Part shown: piece after piece, positions 20,027-29,922 of the stretch | How the letters are laid out: every line of letters starts with the position of its first letter | How positions within the stretch are numbered: the stretch's first letter is position 1 | Source: Bartonella taylorii 8TBB | GTDB lineage: Bacteria; Pseudomonadota; Alphaproteobacteria; Rhizobiales; Rhizobiaceae | NCBI RefSeq assembly: GCF_902825155.1 | Contig: NZ_CADEAG010000003.1 | Coordinates: 62,001-126,000 of the forward strand | DNA: 64,000 bases | Direction: 5' to 3' | The notes under the pieces: model-generated | What the model saw: only the letters and a program-made list of their open reading frames with translations | Databases searched by the model: none | Told to the model about the DNA's origin: nothing | Program-made: the position numbers and the translations under genes

Positions 20027-20263
20027 TCACGAAGAAGCTTTATCGATAAACTTTACAGCATCACCAACTGTGAAAATTGTTTCAGCAGCTTCATCTGGGA
20101 TTTCTACACCAAATTCTTCTTCAAAAGCCATAACGAGCTCAACCGTATCAAGGCTATCTGCTCCTAGATCATCGATAAAGCTTGCATTTTCCACTACCTT
20201 ATCTGCATTAACACCAAGATGCTCCACGATAATTTTCTTAACGCGCTCTACTGTATCACTCAT
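20027..20263 (-). CDS. acpP: Acyl carrier protein
   Basis: 78-residue acidic carrier that holds growing acyl chains. The DSLD motif places the phosphopantetheine attachment at Ser37 ([12 protein letters not shown]). It is the substrate carrier for the neighbouring FabD, FabG and FabF; AcpS, encoded near 48 kb, should attach the prosthetic group. Upstream to fabG is a 261-base gap, enough for its own promoter, as expected for such an abundant protein. Confidence 0.96.
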   Translation of the reverse strand: MSDTVERVKKIIVEHLGVNADKVVENASFIDDLGADSLDTVELVMAFEEEFGVEIPDEAAETIFTVGDAVKFIDKASS

Positions 20264-20524
20264 GTTGAAATCCTTAAATTTATATATTTCCTATAATTGG
20301 TTAGCTATATCGGCTCATCTAATCAAGCAATAGATGCATTACTCTAAAGATTTTAGAAGCGATTTAAAACATCCTGTGGATATCCCCTACAAAATAAAAC
20401 AACCTGACATTCCGATATAAATTGATTAACTCACCATGTTAAAGAAACAGATGTATCTTTCCATTTCATTCATTACTATCTAAAATAATACGACTTATAA
20501 ATCAATGTAGAATAAAGCAAATAC

Positions 20525-21262
20525 TTAAATCATTGCCATCCCACCATTGACGTGCAGTGTTTGTCCCGTCATATATGCTGCTTCATCACTCGCTAAATAA
20601 ACAGCAGCAAAAGCTATTTCTTTTCCCGTTCCCATACGCTTCATTGGAATCGCAGTCATAATGGTCTCTTTTTGTTTTTCGTTAAGTTTGTCAGTCATTG
20701 CAGACTTAATGAATCCTGGAGCAATACAATTAACAGTAATATTTCGTGAAGCAATTTCTTGTGCCAATGATTTAGAAAAGCCTATCAAACCGGCTTTCGC
20801 AGCACAATAGTTGGTTTGCCCAGGGTTTCCAACAACTCCAACAATAGATGTTATGTTAATAACCCTCCCATAGCGACGTCGCATCATAGAATGTGTTAAT
20901 TCACGTGTTAAAGTAGAAGCAGCTGTTAGATTAACCGCTAAGACATCATCCCAGTCTTGATCTTGCATACGTACAAAAAGACCATCACGGGTGATTCCGG
21001 CATTGTTAACTAAAATATCAACACCATCCATTTCCTTTTCTGCCGCTTCAGCTAACTGCTTAATAGATTTACGCTCAGAAAGATTAGCAGGAAATACAAA
21101 AACATTTTGCCCCAAATCTGTGGCCACTTTCTTAAGCTTGTCTTCACGCGTTCCATGGAGCCCAACAATTGCCCCTTGCGCGTGGAAACATCGCGCAATT
21201 GCCTCACCAATTCCTCCGGATGCTCCCGTCACCAAAGCTTTACGACCTGTTAATTTAAACAT
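20525..21262 (-). CDS. fabG: 3-oxoacyl-ACP reductase
   Basis: NADPH-dependent short-chain reductase for the second step of each elongation cycle. The 245 residues show the cofactor loop TGASGGIGEAIA, the NNAG motif (VNNAGITRDGL), and the Ser-Tyr-Lys triad in ITSIVGVVG and TNYCAAKAG, ending in GGMAMI. It starts 19 bases after fabD, and context fixes the assignment to FabG rather than another SDR. Confidence 0.95.
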   Translation of the reverse strand: MFKLTGRKALVTGASGGIGEAIARCFHAQGAIVGLHGTREDKLKKVATDLGQNVFVFPANLSERKSIKQLAEAAEKEMDGVDILVNNAGITRDGLFVRMQDQDWDDVLAVNLTAASTLTRELTHSMMRRRYGRVINITSIVGVVGNPGQTNYCAAKAGLIGFSKSLAQEIASRNITVNCIAPGFIKSAMTDKLNEKQKETIMTAIPMKRMGTGKEIAFAAVYLASDEAAYMTGQTLHVNGGMAMI

Positions 21263-21281
21263 TTTTTAGACTCCTTACAGA

Positions 21282-22229
21282 TTAAACGCCAAGCACCTGT
21301 AGTGCGGCTTCTATTTCTTCAGCTGTCCCAATTGTTAATCCCTTTATGTCTTTGTTAATACGACGCGCTAAACCTGTTAATACTTTTCCAGAACCAACTT
21401 CAAAAAGCGTATCAACCCCATTGGCACCAATCCACTCTATTGTTTCACGCCATCGCACTCTCCCTGTGACTTGTTGAACAAGAAGCGTAACAATACGCTC
21501 TGGATCGCTCTCTGGCGCAACCGAGACATTAGCAATGAGAGGAACTAGAGGGGCCATTTTGTTAACAGACAAAAGTGCTTTCTTCATGGCATCAGCGGCA
21601 GGTTGCATTAAGGTTGAATGGAAAGGCGCAGAAACAGGAAGAAGAAGTGCACGTTTAGCACCTTTTTCTGACGCAATCTTTACCGCTGTCTCGACCGCCT
21701 TTGTCTCCCCTGAAATAACAATTTGTCCTCCTCCATTATCATTAGCAATCTGGCATAGTCCTTCTTCAGAAACGGTTTTGCAAATTTCTTCCACATCTTG
21801 CTCATCTAAACCAATAAGTGCTGCCATAGAACCCTCACCAATAGCGACAGCAGCCTGCATAGCATTCCCACGTATGCGCAAAAGTTTTGCCGTATCAGTC
21901 AGACTAAATGTACCAGCAACACAAAGAGCTGAATATTCGCCTAAAGAATGGCCTGCAACAAATTTTACCTTTTCTTTTATATTAAGCCCCAATTGTTCCA
22001 TCACACGAATAACAGCCATAGATACAGCCATTAATGCTGGTTGTGCATTTGCTGTTAACGTCAAAACATCTTCTGGCCCTTCAAAAATGATATCTGATAA
22101 TTTCTCTCCTAGGGCATCATCAACTTCTTCAAAAACCATCCGCGCTGCAACAAATTGCTCTGTAAGCACTTTGCCCATACCAACAAGCTGACTCCCCTGT
22201 CCTGGAAAAGTAAAAGCTGCCACCATCAA
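21282..22229 (-). CDS. fabD: Malonyl-CoA:ACP transacylase
   Basis: Loads malonyl groups onto ACP. The 315 residues start with FTFPGQGSQLVGMGK, carry the nucleophile Ser95 in GHSLGEYSAL, and hold a catalytic His in the VSAPFHSTLM stretch. It is first of the fabD-fabG-acpP-fabF block. Confidence 0.95.
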   Translation of the reverse strand: MMVAAFTFPGQGSQLVGMGKVLTEQFVAARMVFEEVDDALGEKLSDIIFEGPEDVLTLTANAQPALMAVSMAVIRVMEQLGLNIKEKVKFVAGHSLGEYSALCVAGTFSLTDTAKLLRIRGNAMQAAVAIGEGSMAALIGLDEQDVEEICKTVSEEGLCQIANDNGGGQIVISGETKAVETAVKIASEKGAKRALLLPVSAPFHSTLMQPAADAMKKALLSVNKMAPLVPLIANVSVAPESDPERIVTLLVQQVTGRVRWRETIEWIGANGVDTLFEVGSGKVLTGLARRINKDIKGLTIGTAEEIEAALQVLGV

Positions 22230-22302
22230 TCGACTCCTAAATTGTGCAATTAAATTATTCTCTTTTGATCTTATTCATGAGCACAAATCAAGACAAAGTA
22301 CC

Positions 22303-22893
22303 TTATTTGGAATAAATATCTCTCTTAAAGTTATATTTTAATGGTGGTATTTTATATAAAAACTTAGGAAAATAAGGTGCCACAAACTGAATAACAGCCC
22401 AACTGATAAAACCTCCTAAAAGCGTACCAGCTAAAACATCAAAAGGATAATGTACACCAACAAACACGCGAGCCCAACAAATCAAACATAAAAGAACTGC
22501 TGCAAACTTAGAAGCAATTTTGTATCGATAAAAATAAAGATTCGCCACATAAGATGCAATAGTTACGGCATGATTGCTAGGAAAAGAAGCTGTTGCATTG
22601 TGCTTAATCAGGGGTGTCGCCAAACCCGTAACAAATGGGCGTGGATGAAAATAAATAAGAGAAATAAGATAACCTATAAAAAGAGACACACCAATACTCA
22701 CGCAAATACTTAGTGCTACGCGCCGCTGTTCCATATTTCCACCGTAAAACCACAACACACAAAAATGTAGAGGGATAACATAAATCAAAAACTTTGCACA
22801 AAAAATACTAAATGCAACTAAAACCGACCACGATTGATGATTGCCAGCAAGCATTTGAAAAAATGCAACATCAACTCGGTCTAAAAAATTCAT
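22303..22893 (-). CDS. PAP2-family membrane phosphatase
   Basis: 196-residue membrane protein with the three PAP2 signature parts: YFHPRPFVTG, FPSNHAVTIASY and ARVFVGVHYPFDVLAG (catalytic His in the last two). Relatives remove phosphate from undecaprenyl diphosphate or from lipid A/phospholipids; which of these applies here is not visible. The start at 22893 has AGGAG six bases upstream. It sits 73 bases before fabD in the same direction but need not share its job. Confidence 0.8.
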   Translation of the reverse strand: MNFLDRVDVAFFQMLAGNHQSWSVLVAFSIFCAKFLIYVIPLHFCVLWFYGGNMEQRRVALSICVSIGVSLFIGYLISLIYFHPRPFVTGLATPLIKHNATASFPSNHAVTIASYVANLYFYRYKIASKFAAVLLCLICWARVFVGVHYPFDVLAGTLLGGFISWAVIQFVAPYFPKFLYKIPPLKYNFKRDIYSK

Positions 22894-23242
22894 TCTTCTC
22901 TCCTTCATGCTTGTAGCCTTACAGCTTTGTCTCTGTTGTAAAAGTGTGAAACGTACAAAAATATATCAAGATTCAATCAATCAATTTTTTATACGCATAA
23001 ACTTGCTATTTTTAAAGATAAGCTGTAAATGTCAAACGTTCGTTATCGGCACTTTAGCTGGAGATTGAATGGAGGACTGGAAAGTAACCAGTAGGAGACG
23101 CAATGTTTCCGACCTCCTGTGTCTCCGCTCTCGGATGTCTCGAATTGTAAAAGCGTCCTTTCTTCTTTGGATTTCCAAAAAAGACAAGTCGCAGAGGCTT
23201 TGCGCTAAAACCGGTAAAATTTAATTGAAGAAAGGCAAAATA
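22894..23242. other. Divergent gap upstream of rpsF
   Basis: About 350 bases between the divergent phosphatase gene and rpsF. It contains no gene. The half near rpsF is GC-richer than its surroundings and folds (see the leader entry); the rpsF promoter should lie near 22960-23050 but is not clear. Confidence 0.5.
23065..23130 (+). promoter_or_regulatory. Possible ribosomal S6 leader (S6:S18 autoregulation)
   Basis: The rpsF 5' leader holds complementary segments: CTGG (23077-23080) / CCAG (23088-23091), GGAGG (23071-23075) / CCTCC (23113-23117), and GGAGAC (23094-23099) / GTCTCC (23121-23126). The last two helices cross each other, so they form a pseudoknot or exclude each other. A CCG lies in the unpaired middle. 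The S6:S18 dimer is known to bind such leaders in many bacteria; identity with that motif is inference. Confidence 0.35.
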
Positions 23243-23650
23243 ATGGCTCTTTATGAACATATATTCCTTGCTCGACAGGATGTTGCACCGCAGCAAATTG
23301 ATGAACTTGTAAATGTCTACAAGGGTGTCATTGAAGCGCACGGTGGGAAAGTTGGGCGTGTCGAAAATTGGGGGCTTCGTTCCCTTGCGTATCGTATTCG
23401 CAAAAATCGTAAAGCTTATTATGTGCTGGTTAATATTGATGCACCAGCCGCAGCAATCGCTGAAGTTGAACGCCAAATGCGCATCAATGAGGATATTTTG
23501 CGTTACATGACTATTCGCGTAGAAAAACACGAAAAAGAGAAATCTGCTATGTTTTCACGTATTGATCGTAATGGTCATATTGGTCCAGATGAAGAGCGTC
23601 CTCGTTCCTCGTATCGTCAACGTGAAGATATCATAGAAGGAGTAGAATGA
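23243..23650 (+). CDS. rpsF: 30S ribosomal protein S6
   Basis: 135-residue S6, which binds 16S rRNA as a pair with S18. It has the typical N-terminus [13 protein letters not shown] and the [19 protein letters not shown] core, with a charged C-terminal tail ([17 protein letters not shown]) found in rhizobial S6. The start at 23243 has GAAAGG upstream; a TTG six codons earlier is not needed. It overlaps rpsR by ATGA. Confidence 0.96.
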   Translation: MALYEHIFLARQDVAPQQIDELVNVYKGVIEAHGGKVGRVENWGLRSLAYRIRKNRKAYYVLVNIDAPAAAIAEVERQMRINEDILRYMTIRVEKHEKEKSAMFSRIDRNGHIGPDEERPRSSYRQREDIIEGVE

Positions 23651-23898
23651 TGACTGATATGAATCAAACTGCAATGCGGCGTCCCTTTCACCGTCGTCGT
23701 AAAACATGTCCGTTTTCAGGTGCTAATGCTCCCAAAATTGATTATAAAGATGTTAAATTATTACAGCGTTATATTTCAGAACGCGGAAAAATCGTTCCTT
23801 CACGAATTACAGCTGTCAGTCAGAAAAAACAACGTGAATTGGCGAATGCTATTAAACGTGCTCGTTTTCTAGGCTTACTTCCATACGTTATAAGGTGA
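23647..23898 (+). CDS. rpsR: 30S ribosomal protein S18
   Basis: 83-residue S18, partner of S6 on the platform of the small subunit. The stretches [28 protein letters not shown] and [21 protein letters not shown] are the family signature. It is translated from an ATGA overlap with rpsF and followed by a terminator-like hairpin. Confidence 0.96.
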   Translation: MMTDMNQTAMRRPFHRRRKTCPFSGANAPKIDYKDVKLLQRYISERGKIVPSRITAVSQKKQRELANAIKRARFLGLLPYVIR

Positions 23899-23914
23899 GC
23901 TATTAGTACATTAT

Positions 23915-23947
23915 GCAGCTGGGGGATCTCCCCAGTGGCTTTTCTTG
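23915..23947 (+). terminator. Terminator after rpsR
   Basis: GC-rich hairpin CTGGGG (23919-23924) / CCCCAG (23930-23935) with a 5-base loop, followed by TGGCTTTTCTT. It lies 20 bases after the rpsR stop. The T-run is short, so partial read-through into the next gene is possible. Confidence 0.6.
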
Positions 23948-24051
23948 TGTAATTTAACGGTACGGCTGATTGTAGGCTGTATTGAACTGTGTAAAATACA
24001 AAAGTTGGGGTATTGTAATACCTCTAACTGCAGAAGGCAGGACAGCGATAA

Positions 24052-25032
24052 ATGAAAAACTTTCATATTTATAAATTAATGACCGGTATTTTAGCGGGAC
24101 TATTTGCTGTTGTGATAGGAATGGCAATCATTAGTGTTGCGAATATTGCGCCCTATTTTTCTTTTTTCCTTGGTTGTTTTCTTTCATTTCCAATTTTTAT
24201 TGTTGCTTTTAATCAAGGAACATTAGCCAGCCTTGTTGCTCTTGTAAGTGCCACTGCTGTTCTTGTCATAACCACTAATAGCTATATTGCTCTTGGTTTT
24301 ATGCTCTTATTTTTTCTTCCTGCTGTCTATGCTTCTTGGCTTCTTGGACTTGCGCGACCGGCACAAAAAGAAAACACTCTGATTTGGTATCCATTATCAT
24401 CGGTTATTTTTCATTTAACCAATTTTATTGCTCTTATGGCAACCTTCATTGGACTTTATGTTCAAACCCGTCCTTCCACACCCGTTATTGCAAAAAAAAT
24501 CACCGAAAACATAGCACAAGCTATGCAACAATCACAGTCAATAAAAGAAACCGATATACGCGCTTTTAGTGAACTTTTAATGACGCATACAGCAACTCTG
24601 ACTGCTGTTGCTTTGACTATTTATAGTTTGGTTTTTCTCATTGGTAATCTTTATTTTTCGATGATAACAGCACAATATATGAAATGGTTGAAAAGACCCC
24701 GTGATGATTGGAGCCAGACTCTCCGCCTTCCAATCTCTGGAATTTTTATTTTCATTATTGTTTGCACAGCATCAATGGTTGAATTGAGCGCTACTGCTAA
24801 TTTGAGTACGCGTGTCTTTAGTACTGCATACACTGTCATCATATCAATCAGTGGATTAGCATATCTCCACAATATTACGAAAGGGATCAACGGTCGGATT
24901 ATTATACTCTCTCTTGTTTATATTGCCATTTTAACCGTCGTTTTTGCTCCACCTATTTCTTTCATGATGCTTTTGATGGGCATTTGGGCAGCTATTCAAT
25001 ACAATCTTCAATCACGCAAAAAACTCCATTAA
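24052..25032 (+). CDS. DUF2232 polytopic membrane protein
   Basis: 326-residue inner-membrane protein with about eight hydrophobic segments. It matches the position of the DUF2232 protein that lies between rpsR and rplI in rhizobial genomes. The pattern YFSMITAQYMKWLKRPRDDW in a loop before later helices is consistent with that family. Its function is unknown; in other bacteria related proteins occupy the same ribosomal-protein locus. An AGGA site precedes the ATG. Confidence 0.7.
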   Translation: MKNFHIYKLMTGILAGLFAVVIGMAIISVANIAPYFSFFLGCFLSFPIFIVAFNQGTLASLVALVSATAVLVITTNSYIALGFMLLFFLPAVYASWLLGLARPAQKENTLIWYPLSSVIFHLTNFIALMATFIGLYVQTRPSTPVIAKKITENIAQAMQQSQSIKETDIRAFSELLMTHTATLTAVALTIYSLVFLIGNLYFSMITAQYMKWLKRPRDDWSQTLRLPISGIFIFIIVCTASMVELSATANLSTRVFSTAYTVIISISGLAYLHNITKGINGRIIILSLVYIAILTVVFAPPISFMMLLMGIWAAIQYNLQSRKKLH

Positions 25033-25056
25033 TTTATTTGTTCGAAAGGAAAAACT

Positions 25057-25653
25057 ATGGATATTATTCTACTTGAGCGCATTCCTCGTCTTGGTCAGAT
25101 GGGTGATATTGTCTCAGTTAAAGATGGTTATGCACGTAACTTTCTCTTGCCTCAAGGTAAAGCTTTACGTGCAAATGAAGCTAATAAAAAACATTTTGAA
25201 ATTCAGCGTGCTCAACTTGAAGCACGTAATCTTGAACGAAAAAGTGAAGCACAAAAAGTTGCTGAAAAACTTGATGGTAAATCATTTATTGCCGTCCGTT
25301 CCGCTGGTGAAACAGGGCAACTTTACGGATCTGTCTCAACACGTGATATTTCTGAAATTATAACAGATGAAGGCTTTTCTATTGGACGCAATCAGGTTGA
25401 ATTGAATCATCCAATAAAAACTATTGGACTCCATACCATCACTCTTACCCTCCACCCTGAAGTTCAAATTTCTGTAATCATTAATGTTGCACGTTCAGCT
25501 AGTGAAGCACAACGCCAAGCCGAAGGAGAAAATCTGACCTCTGCTGAAGCAATATATGATATTCAAGATGAATTCGTAGAAGATAATCAAGATAAATTAT
25601 TAGCAGAAGAAAGTAATGAGAATGATGTAGACAGCACTAATGAAGAAGCTTAA
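25057..25653 (+). CDS. rplI: 50S ribosomal protein L9
   Basis: 198-residue L9, whose long helix reaches from the large subunit. N-terminal [19 protein letters not shown] and [15 protein letters not shown] match the RNA-binding domain, and the C-terminal domain contains [15 protein letters not shown]. The last 45 residues or so are an acidic, Glu/Asn/Asp-rich tail beyond the roughly 150 residues of E. coli L9; such tails occur in rhizobia. Strong AAAGGA ribosome site. Confidence 0.96.
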   Translation: MDIILLERIPRLGQMGDIVSVKDGYARNFLLPQGKALRANEANKKHFEIQRAQLEARNLERKSEAQKVAEKLDGKSFIAVRSAGETGQLYGSVSTRDISEIITDEGFSIGRNQVELNHPIKTIGLHTITLTLHPEVQISVIINVARSASEAQRQAEGENLTSAEAIYDIQDEFVEDNQDKLLAEESNENDVDSTNEEA

Positions 25654-26233
25654 TTGCTCTTTATTATTTCTTGTCTTGTATTTTTTATTTTTATATCGTT
25701 TAAGATATTAACATATTATAAAATGCTTAGCTTAAAAGGCTAAGCGTTTTATTGTTTTATCATTAGAAAACTAAATTCTTACAAGAAAGCAGTGTTTAGT
25801 ATATTATGTAAAAACCTACCATACTAGGAGCTATAAACACAGTAAGCGAAACTATTCCCATATATTGCTTTGTTAAGATAGAAACAGAAGATAGTTACAC
25901 AAATCCCTACTTTTTAAAAAAGTGGTATTTGTATAAAGTGGTTAAGTGATTACATTCTCACTTCACCTGAAATAATTCTAATTACAAAGAAAAGTAATCT
26001 TATGCATACTGATATTGAAACTTTTGCATCACATAACATCAAAAGTGTAACGTGGGAAACTTACATATTATAAAAATAAAATGTAAAGGAATAAGTTGCA
26101 TGTAAATAATACATAGATACTGAATCAGAAATCGAAGAGAGCCTGAAAAATTGAAAATAAGGTTTTGATTTAAAATGAAGATTTGCTCTGTATCCTTTTG
26201 ATATACACCTAAGTAGCTAAACGTGGAATTTGA
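25654..26233. other. rplI-dnaB gap
   Basis: 580 AT-rich bases containing the rplI terminator at 25720-25759. The remaining 470 bases hold no credible gene; the longest start-to-stop runs are about 20 codons. Several short AT palindromes (for example ACTTTTTAAAAAAGT near 25909) look like chance in AT-rich DNA. dnaB should have its own promoter here. Confidence 0.55.
25720..25759 (+). terminator. Rho-independent terminator after rplI
   Basis: GCTTAGC (25725-25731) / GCTAAGC (25739-25745) with a 7-base loop. The stem is extended by AAAAT against GTTTT, then TATTGTTTT follows. It is the clearest intrinsic terminator in the window. Confidence 0.85.
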
Positions 26234-27739
26234 GTGGAAAAAACTGTTATGGAAGAAATAAGTGTTGTTGATTTCAGCTCTTCACAAAAAGAGGATCCTC
26301 CTTCATTTCAACAACTTCCACATAATATTGAGGCTGAACAAGCGTTGCTTGGAGCAATCCTCATTAACAATGACGCACTTGATCGCGTCTCAGATTTTCT
26401 AAAACCAGAACATTTTTTTGAACCTTTGCATCAAAAAATCTACGACGTTTTGTCTTACATTATCAAAAACGGAAGGCTTGCAGAACCTCGTACTATTAAA
26501 TCTTTCATTCCAGCCGAAGAAAAGATTGGAGATATCACCGTATACAATTACGTTGTGCGTTTAGCCACAGAAGCGGTGACAATCATTAATTCTGAAGACT
26601 ACGGACGGGTCATCTATGATCTTTTTATACGACGCTCTTTGATTAATCTTGGAACTCAAGTTGTCAATACAGCCTTTAATGCTCCTATCGAACTTACTCC
26701 ATCCCAACAAATTGAAACTATTGAACAAAATTTGTTTGAATTAGCAGAAAAGGGAAAATATGGAGGGGGATTTGAAAATTTCAATGAAGCTATCAAAAAA
26801 GCACTGGATATGGCAAGCGCTGCTAAAAAGCGTTCTTCACGCTTGTCTGGGATAGCTACTCACATTAAAACGCTTGATGAAAAAATGGGCGGATTACAAC
26901 CCTCTGACTTAATTATTCTCGCTGGACGCCCTGGTATGGGGAAAACGTCACTGGCTACCAATATTGCTTTTAATATTGCCAGTACTTGCAATCGTGATGG
27001 CACAACAGAAGAAAATGAAGGAGGTGTTGTTGGATTTTTCTCGCTTGAAATGTCATCAGAACAACTTGCAACCCGTATTATTTCCGAACAAACAGAGGTC
27101 TCTTCTTCTGATATCCGGCGAGGGAATATTTCAGAAGAGCAATTTTCTAAAATCATCCGTGCAATGAATCGCTTACAAAAAGCACCGCTTTATATTGATC
27201 AAACTGGTGGTATATCAATTACGCAACTGGCTGCTCGTGCACGACGTCTCAAGCGGCAACATGGTTTGGATGTCCTGATTATTGACTATATCCAGCTTAT
27301 GACGAGCCATTCAAAGCGTTCCTCAGAAAATCGTGTTCAAGAAATTACAGAGATTACCACAGGATTAAAAGCATTGGCGAAAGAATTAAATATTCCTATT
27401 ATTGCTCTTTCACAACTTTCGCGCCAAGTCGAAAATCGCACAGATAAACGACCACAACTTTCAGATTTACGAGAATCTGGTTCAATTGAGCAAGATGCCG
27501 ACATCGTTCTTTTTGTCTACCGTGAAGAATATTACCTCAAAAATGAAGAACCTAAGATAGGTAGTCCTGAATATATAAAATGGCAAGATGCAATGGACAA
27601 AGCTTTTGGAAAAGCTGACGTTATTGTCGCAAAACAACGCCATGGACCAACAGGAACCATTCATCTTGCCTTTCAATCTGATTTCACACGTTTCAGCGAT
27701 TTGGCAGACAGTAATTATCTTCCGGAACAAATTGGTTAA
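26234..27739 (+). CDS. dnaB: Replicative DNA helicase DnaB
   Basis: Hexameric 5'-3' helicase that unwinds DNA at the fork and recruits primase. The roughly 501 residues include the N-terminal domain (PHNIEAEQALLGAIL), Walker A AGRPGMGKTSLA, the Walker B region LDVLIIDYIQLM, and the SQLSRQVENR and DLRESGSIEQDAD motifs. The start may be the GTG at 26234 or the ATG at 26249. radA follows after only six bases; the alanine racemase gene found between them in many alphaproteobacteria is missing. Confidence 0.95.
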   Translation: MEKTVMEEISVVDFSSSQKEDPPSFQQLPHNIEAEQALLGAILINNDALDRVSDFLKPEHFFEPLHQKIYDVLSYIIKNGRLAEPRTIKSFIPAEEKIGDITVYNYVVRLATEAVTIINSEDYGRVIYDLFIRRSLINLGTQVVNTAFNAPIELTPSQQIETIEQNLFELAEKGKYGGGFENFNEAIKKALDMASAAKKRSSRLSGIATHIKTLDEKMGGLQPSDLIILAGRPGMGKTSLATNIAFNIASTCNRDGTTEENEGGVVGFFSLEMSSEQLATRIISEQTEVSSSDIRRGNISEEQFSKIIRAMNRLQKAPLYIDQTGGISITQLAARARRLKRQHGLDVLIIDYIQLMTSHSKRSSENRVQEITEITTGLKALAKELNIPIIALSQLSRQVENRTDKRPQLSDLRESGSIEQDADIVLFVYREEYYLKNEEPKIGSPEYIKWQDAMDKAFGKADVIVAKQRHGPTGTIHLAFQSDFTRFSDLADSNYLPEQIG

Positions 27740-27745
27740 ATCACT

Positions 27746-29140
27746 ATGGCACGCAACCGTATTCAATTTATCTGCCAAAATTGTGGAACCATTTATTCAC
27801 GTTGGGCTGGGAAATGTAGTTCTTGTGGCGAATGGAATTCCCTTATCGAAGAAAATGCGAATGGTGGCATCGGTACTGGTCCTATGCAAAATGTCCGCAA
27901 GGGACGTATAGTTGCCCTTACATCTCTTTCTGAAAATCTTGAAGATGCTCCCCGTATCCATTCTGGTATTGCTGAACTTGATCGTGTCACCGGAGGAGGC
28001 TTTGTGCGTGGATCAGCATTACTCATCGGTGGCGACCCAGGTATTGGAAAATCAACATTGCTGACACAAACAGCTGCTGCTTTATCGCAAAATGGACATA
28101 ATGTTATCTATGTTTCAGGCGAAGAAGCTATTGCTCAAATCTGCCTTCGTGCAAAAAGGCTTGAAGCCGCCAATACAGAGGTTAGACTTGCCGCTGAGAC
28201 TAATGTTGAAGATATCCTTGCAACTTTAAGTGAACATAAAAATCTTGATATGGTCATTATCGATTCTATTCAAACTCTCTGGTCAGATGCTGCTGATTCA
28301 GCGCCTGGTACCGTCACACAAGTACGCATCGGCGCTCAAGCAATGATCCGCTTTGCTAAAAAAACAGGAGCAGCTGTTGTTCTTGTCGGCCACGTTACCA
28401 AAGATGGACAAATTGCTGGTCCTCGTGTTGTCGAACATATGGTTGATGGTGTTCTCTATTTTGAGGGTGAAGGTGGACATCATTATAGAATCCTTAGAAC
28501 TGTAAAAAACCGTTTCGGACCAACCAATGAAATTGGTGTTTTTGAAATGTCTGATAAAGGATTACGGGAGGTCATCAATCCATCTGAACTGTTTTTGGGT
28601 GAACGAAATGAAAAAGCTCCAGGAGCTGCTGTTTTTGCAGGAATGGAAGGGACACGCCCGATACTAGTAGAAATTCAAGCACTTGTTGCTCCCTCTTCAC
28701 TTGGAACACCACGACGTGCTGTTGTAGGATGGGATGGAAATCGCCTTTCAATGATTCTTGCTGTTCTAGAGGCCCATTGCGGCGTTCGCTTTGGACAACA
28801 CGACGTCTATCTTAACGTTGCAGGTGGATATCGCATATCAGAGCCAGCAGCTGATTTAGCTGTTGCAGCAGCCTTGGTATCCTCTCTCGCAAATATTCCT
28901 CTCCCAACGAATTGTGTCTATTTTGGTGAAATCAGCCTTTCAGGAGCTATCCGCGCTGTTGCTCATTCAACACAGCGCATCAATGAAGCAAAAAAACTTG
29001 GCTTTCAAGGAGCTGTTCAACCTACTACAACGACAAAAATGGTGAAATCACTAAATTTTCAACGAAAAACAGTCTCCGACCTTCCTGAGCTGGTTGCCGC
29101 TATTACCGCAGGTAAAAGATGGTCTGCACCACACACATGA
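27746..29140 (+). CDS. radA: DNA repair protein RadA
   Basis: RecA-like branch-migration helicase. A zinc finger with Cys10, Cys13, Cys24 and Cys27 (CQNCG...CSSCGEW) is followed by Walker A GGDPGIGKSTLL, the RadA-specific TVKNRFGPTNEIG motif, and a C-terminal Lon-like domain (GGYRISEPAADLAVAAAL). 464 residues, normal length. It is probably in one transcript with dnaB. Confidence 0.95.
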   Translation: MARNRIQFICQNCGTIYSRWAGKCSSCGEWNSLIEENANGGIGTGPMQNVRKGRIVALTSLSENLEDAPRIHSGIAELDRVTGGGFVRGSALLIGGDPGIGKSTLLTQTAAALSQNGHNVIYVSGEEAIAQICLRAKRLEAANTEVRLAAETNVEDILATLSEHKNLDMVIIDSIQTLWSDAADSAPGTVTQVRIGAQAMIRFAKKTGAAVVLVGHVTKDGQIAGPRVVEHMVDGVLYFEGEGGHHYRILRTVKNRFGPTNEIGVFEMSDKGLREVINPSELFLGERNEKAPGAAVFAGMEGTRPILVEIQALVAPSSLGTPRRAVVGWDGNRLSMILAVLEAHCGVRFGQHDVYLNVAGGYRISEPAADLAVAAALVSSLANIPLPTNCVYFGEISLSGAIRAVAHSTQRINEAKKLGFQGAVQPTTTTKMVKSLNFQRKTVSDLPELVAAITAGKRWSAPHT

Positions 29141-29261
29141 TAATATAGAAAAAACTCTACAAAATATAAAATCCCTGCTATAAGAACAGAAAATAGCATA
29201 ACCAGAAATGCATTTGTATATAACTTAAAAGAACACAACTTTATGTATAAGGAACAAACAA

Positions 29262-29804
29262 ATGATCATAACAGTCCTTGATGGAATTGTCGTAGCTGTC
29301 ATCCTGTTCTCCGCTTTTCTCGCTATGCTCCGAGGGTTTTCACGCGAAGTGCTTTCGTTGGCTTCTTGGGCGATCGCAGCTGTTGCTACACTGTTTTTAT
29401 TTAAACCTGTCTTGCCCTTCTTTGAGCAATATCTCTCTAATAAAATGATTGCGTTGATTACAACATTGGTTACGATTTTTATTATTGTTCTCATTATTAC
29501 TTCAATAATTACAATGAAGATCTCTGATTTTATTATTGATAGTCGAATTGGCATCCTAGACCGTACTATCGGTTTTGTTTTTGGAGCACTCCGCGGTTTA
29601 TTTATCATGGTTATCGGTATGCTCCTTATTAATGCGCTTATTAAACCTGAGAACCAAGCTCATTGGTTAAAAAATGCAACAACAAAACCCATCTTAGATT
29701 CATTAGGACAAAAAGTTTGGGAAATACTCCCCAAAGATCTCGATATTGTTCTCGAAAAGGCAGAAAAAATTTTAAAAGGAGACGATACTAATATACAAAA
29801 ATAA
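29262..29804 (+). CDS. cvpA: CvpA-family membrane protein
   Basis: 180 residues with four hydrophobic segments and the CvpA pattern LDGIVVAVILFSAFLAMLRG, then FSREVLSLASW and an RTIGFVFGALRGLF loop. In E. coli cvpA lies just before purF and affects colicin V production and envelope stress; the molecular role is unsettled. Here too it is directly before purF. An AAGGA site precedes the ATG. Confidence 0.87.
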   Translation: MIITVLDGIVVAVILFSAFLAMLRGFSREVLSLASWAIAAVATLFLFKPVLPFFEQYLSNKMIALITTLVTIFIIVLIITSIITMKISDFIIDSRIGILDRTIGFVFGALRGLFIMVIGMLLINALIKPENQAHWLKNATTKPILDSLGQKVWEILPKDLDIVLEKAEKILKGDDTNIQK

Positions 29805-29922
29805 ATACCCTCATGAAGAGGTGATTTGGCAAAATGGGGAAGAGTTTGTCATGGACAAAAAGTTTCAAATAATATGGGAAGTATGATATAATCATTCTTC
29901 ATATCACAACTGAAAGAATATA

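Noticed and set aside
25985-26075. Short ORF (about 23 codons) before dnaB
   Set aside because: Too short, poor ribosome site, no known leader-peptide pattern.
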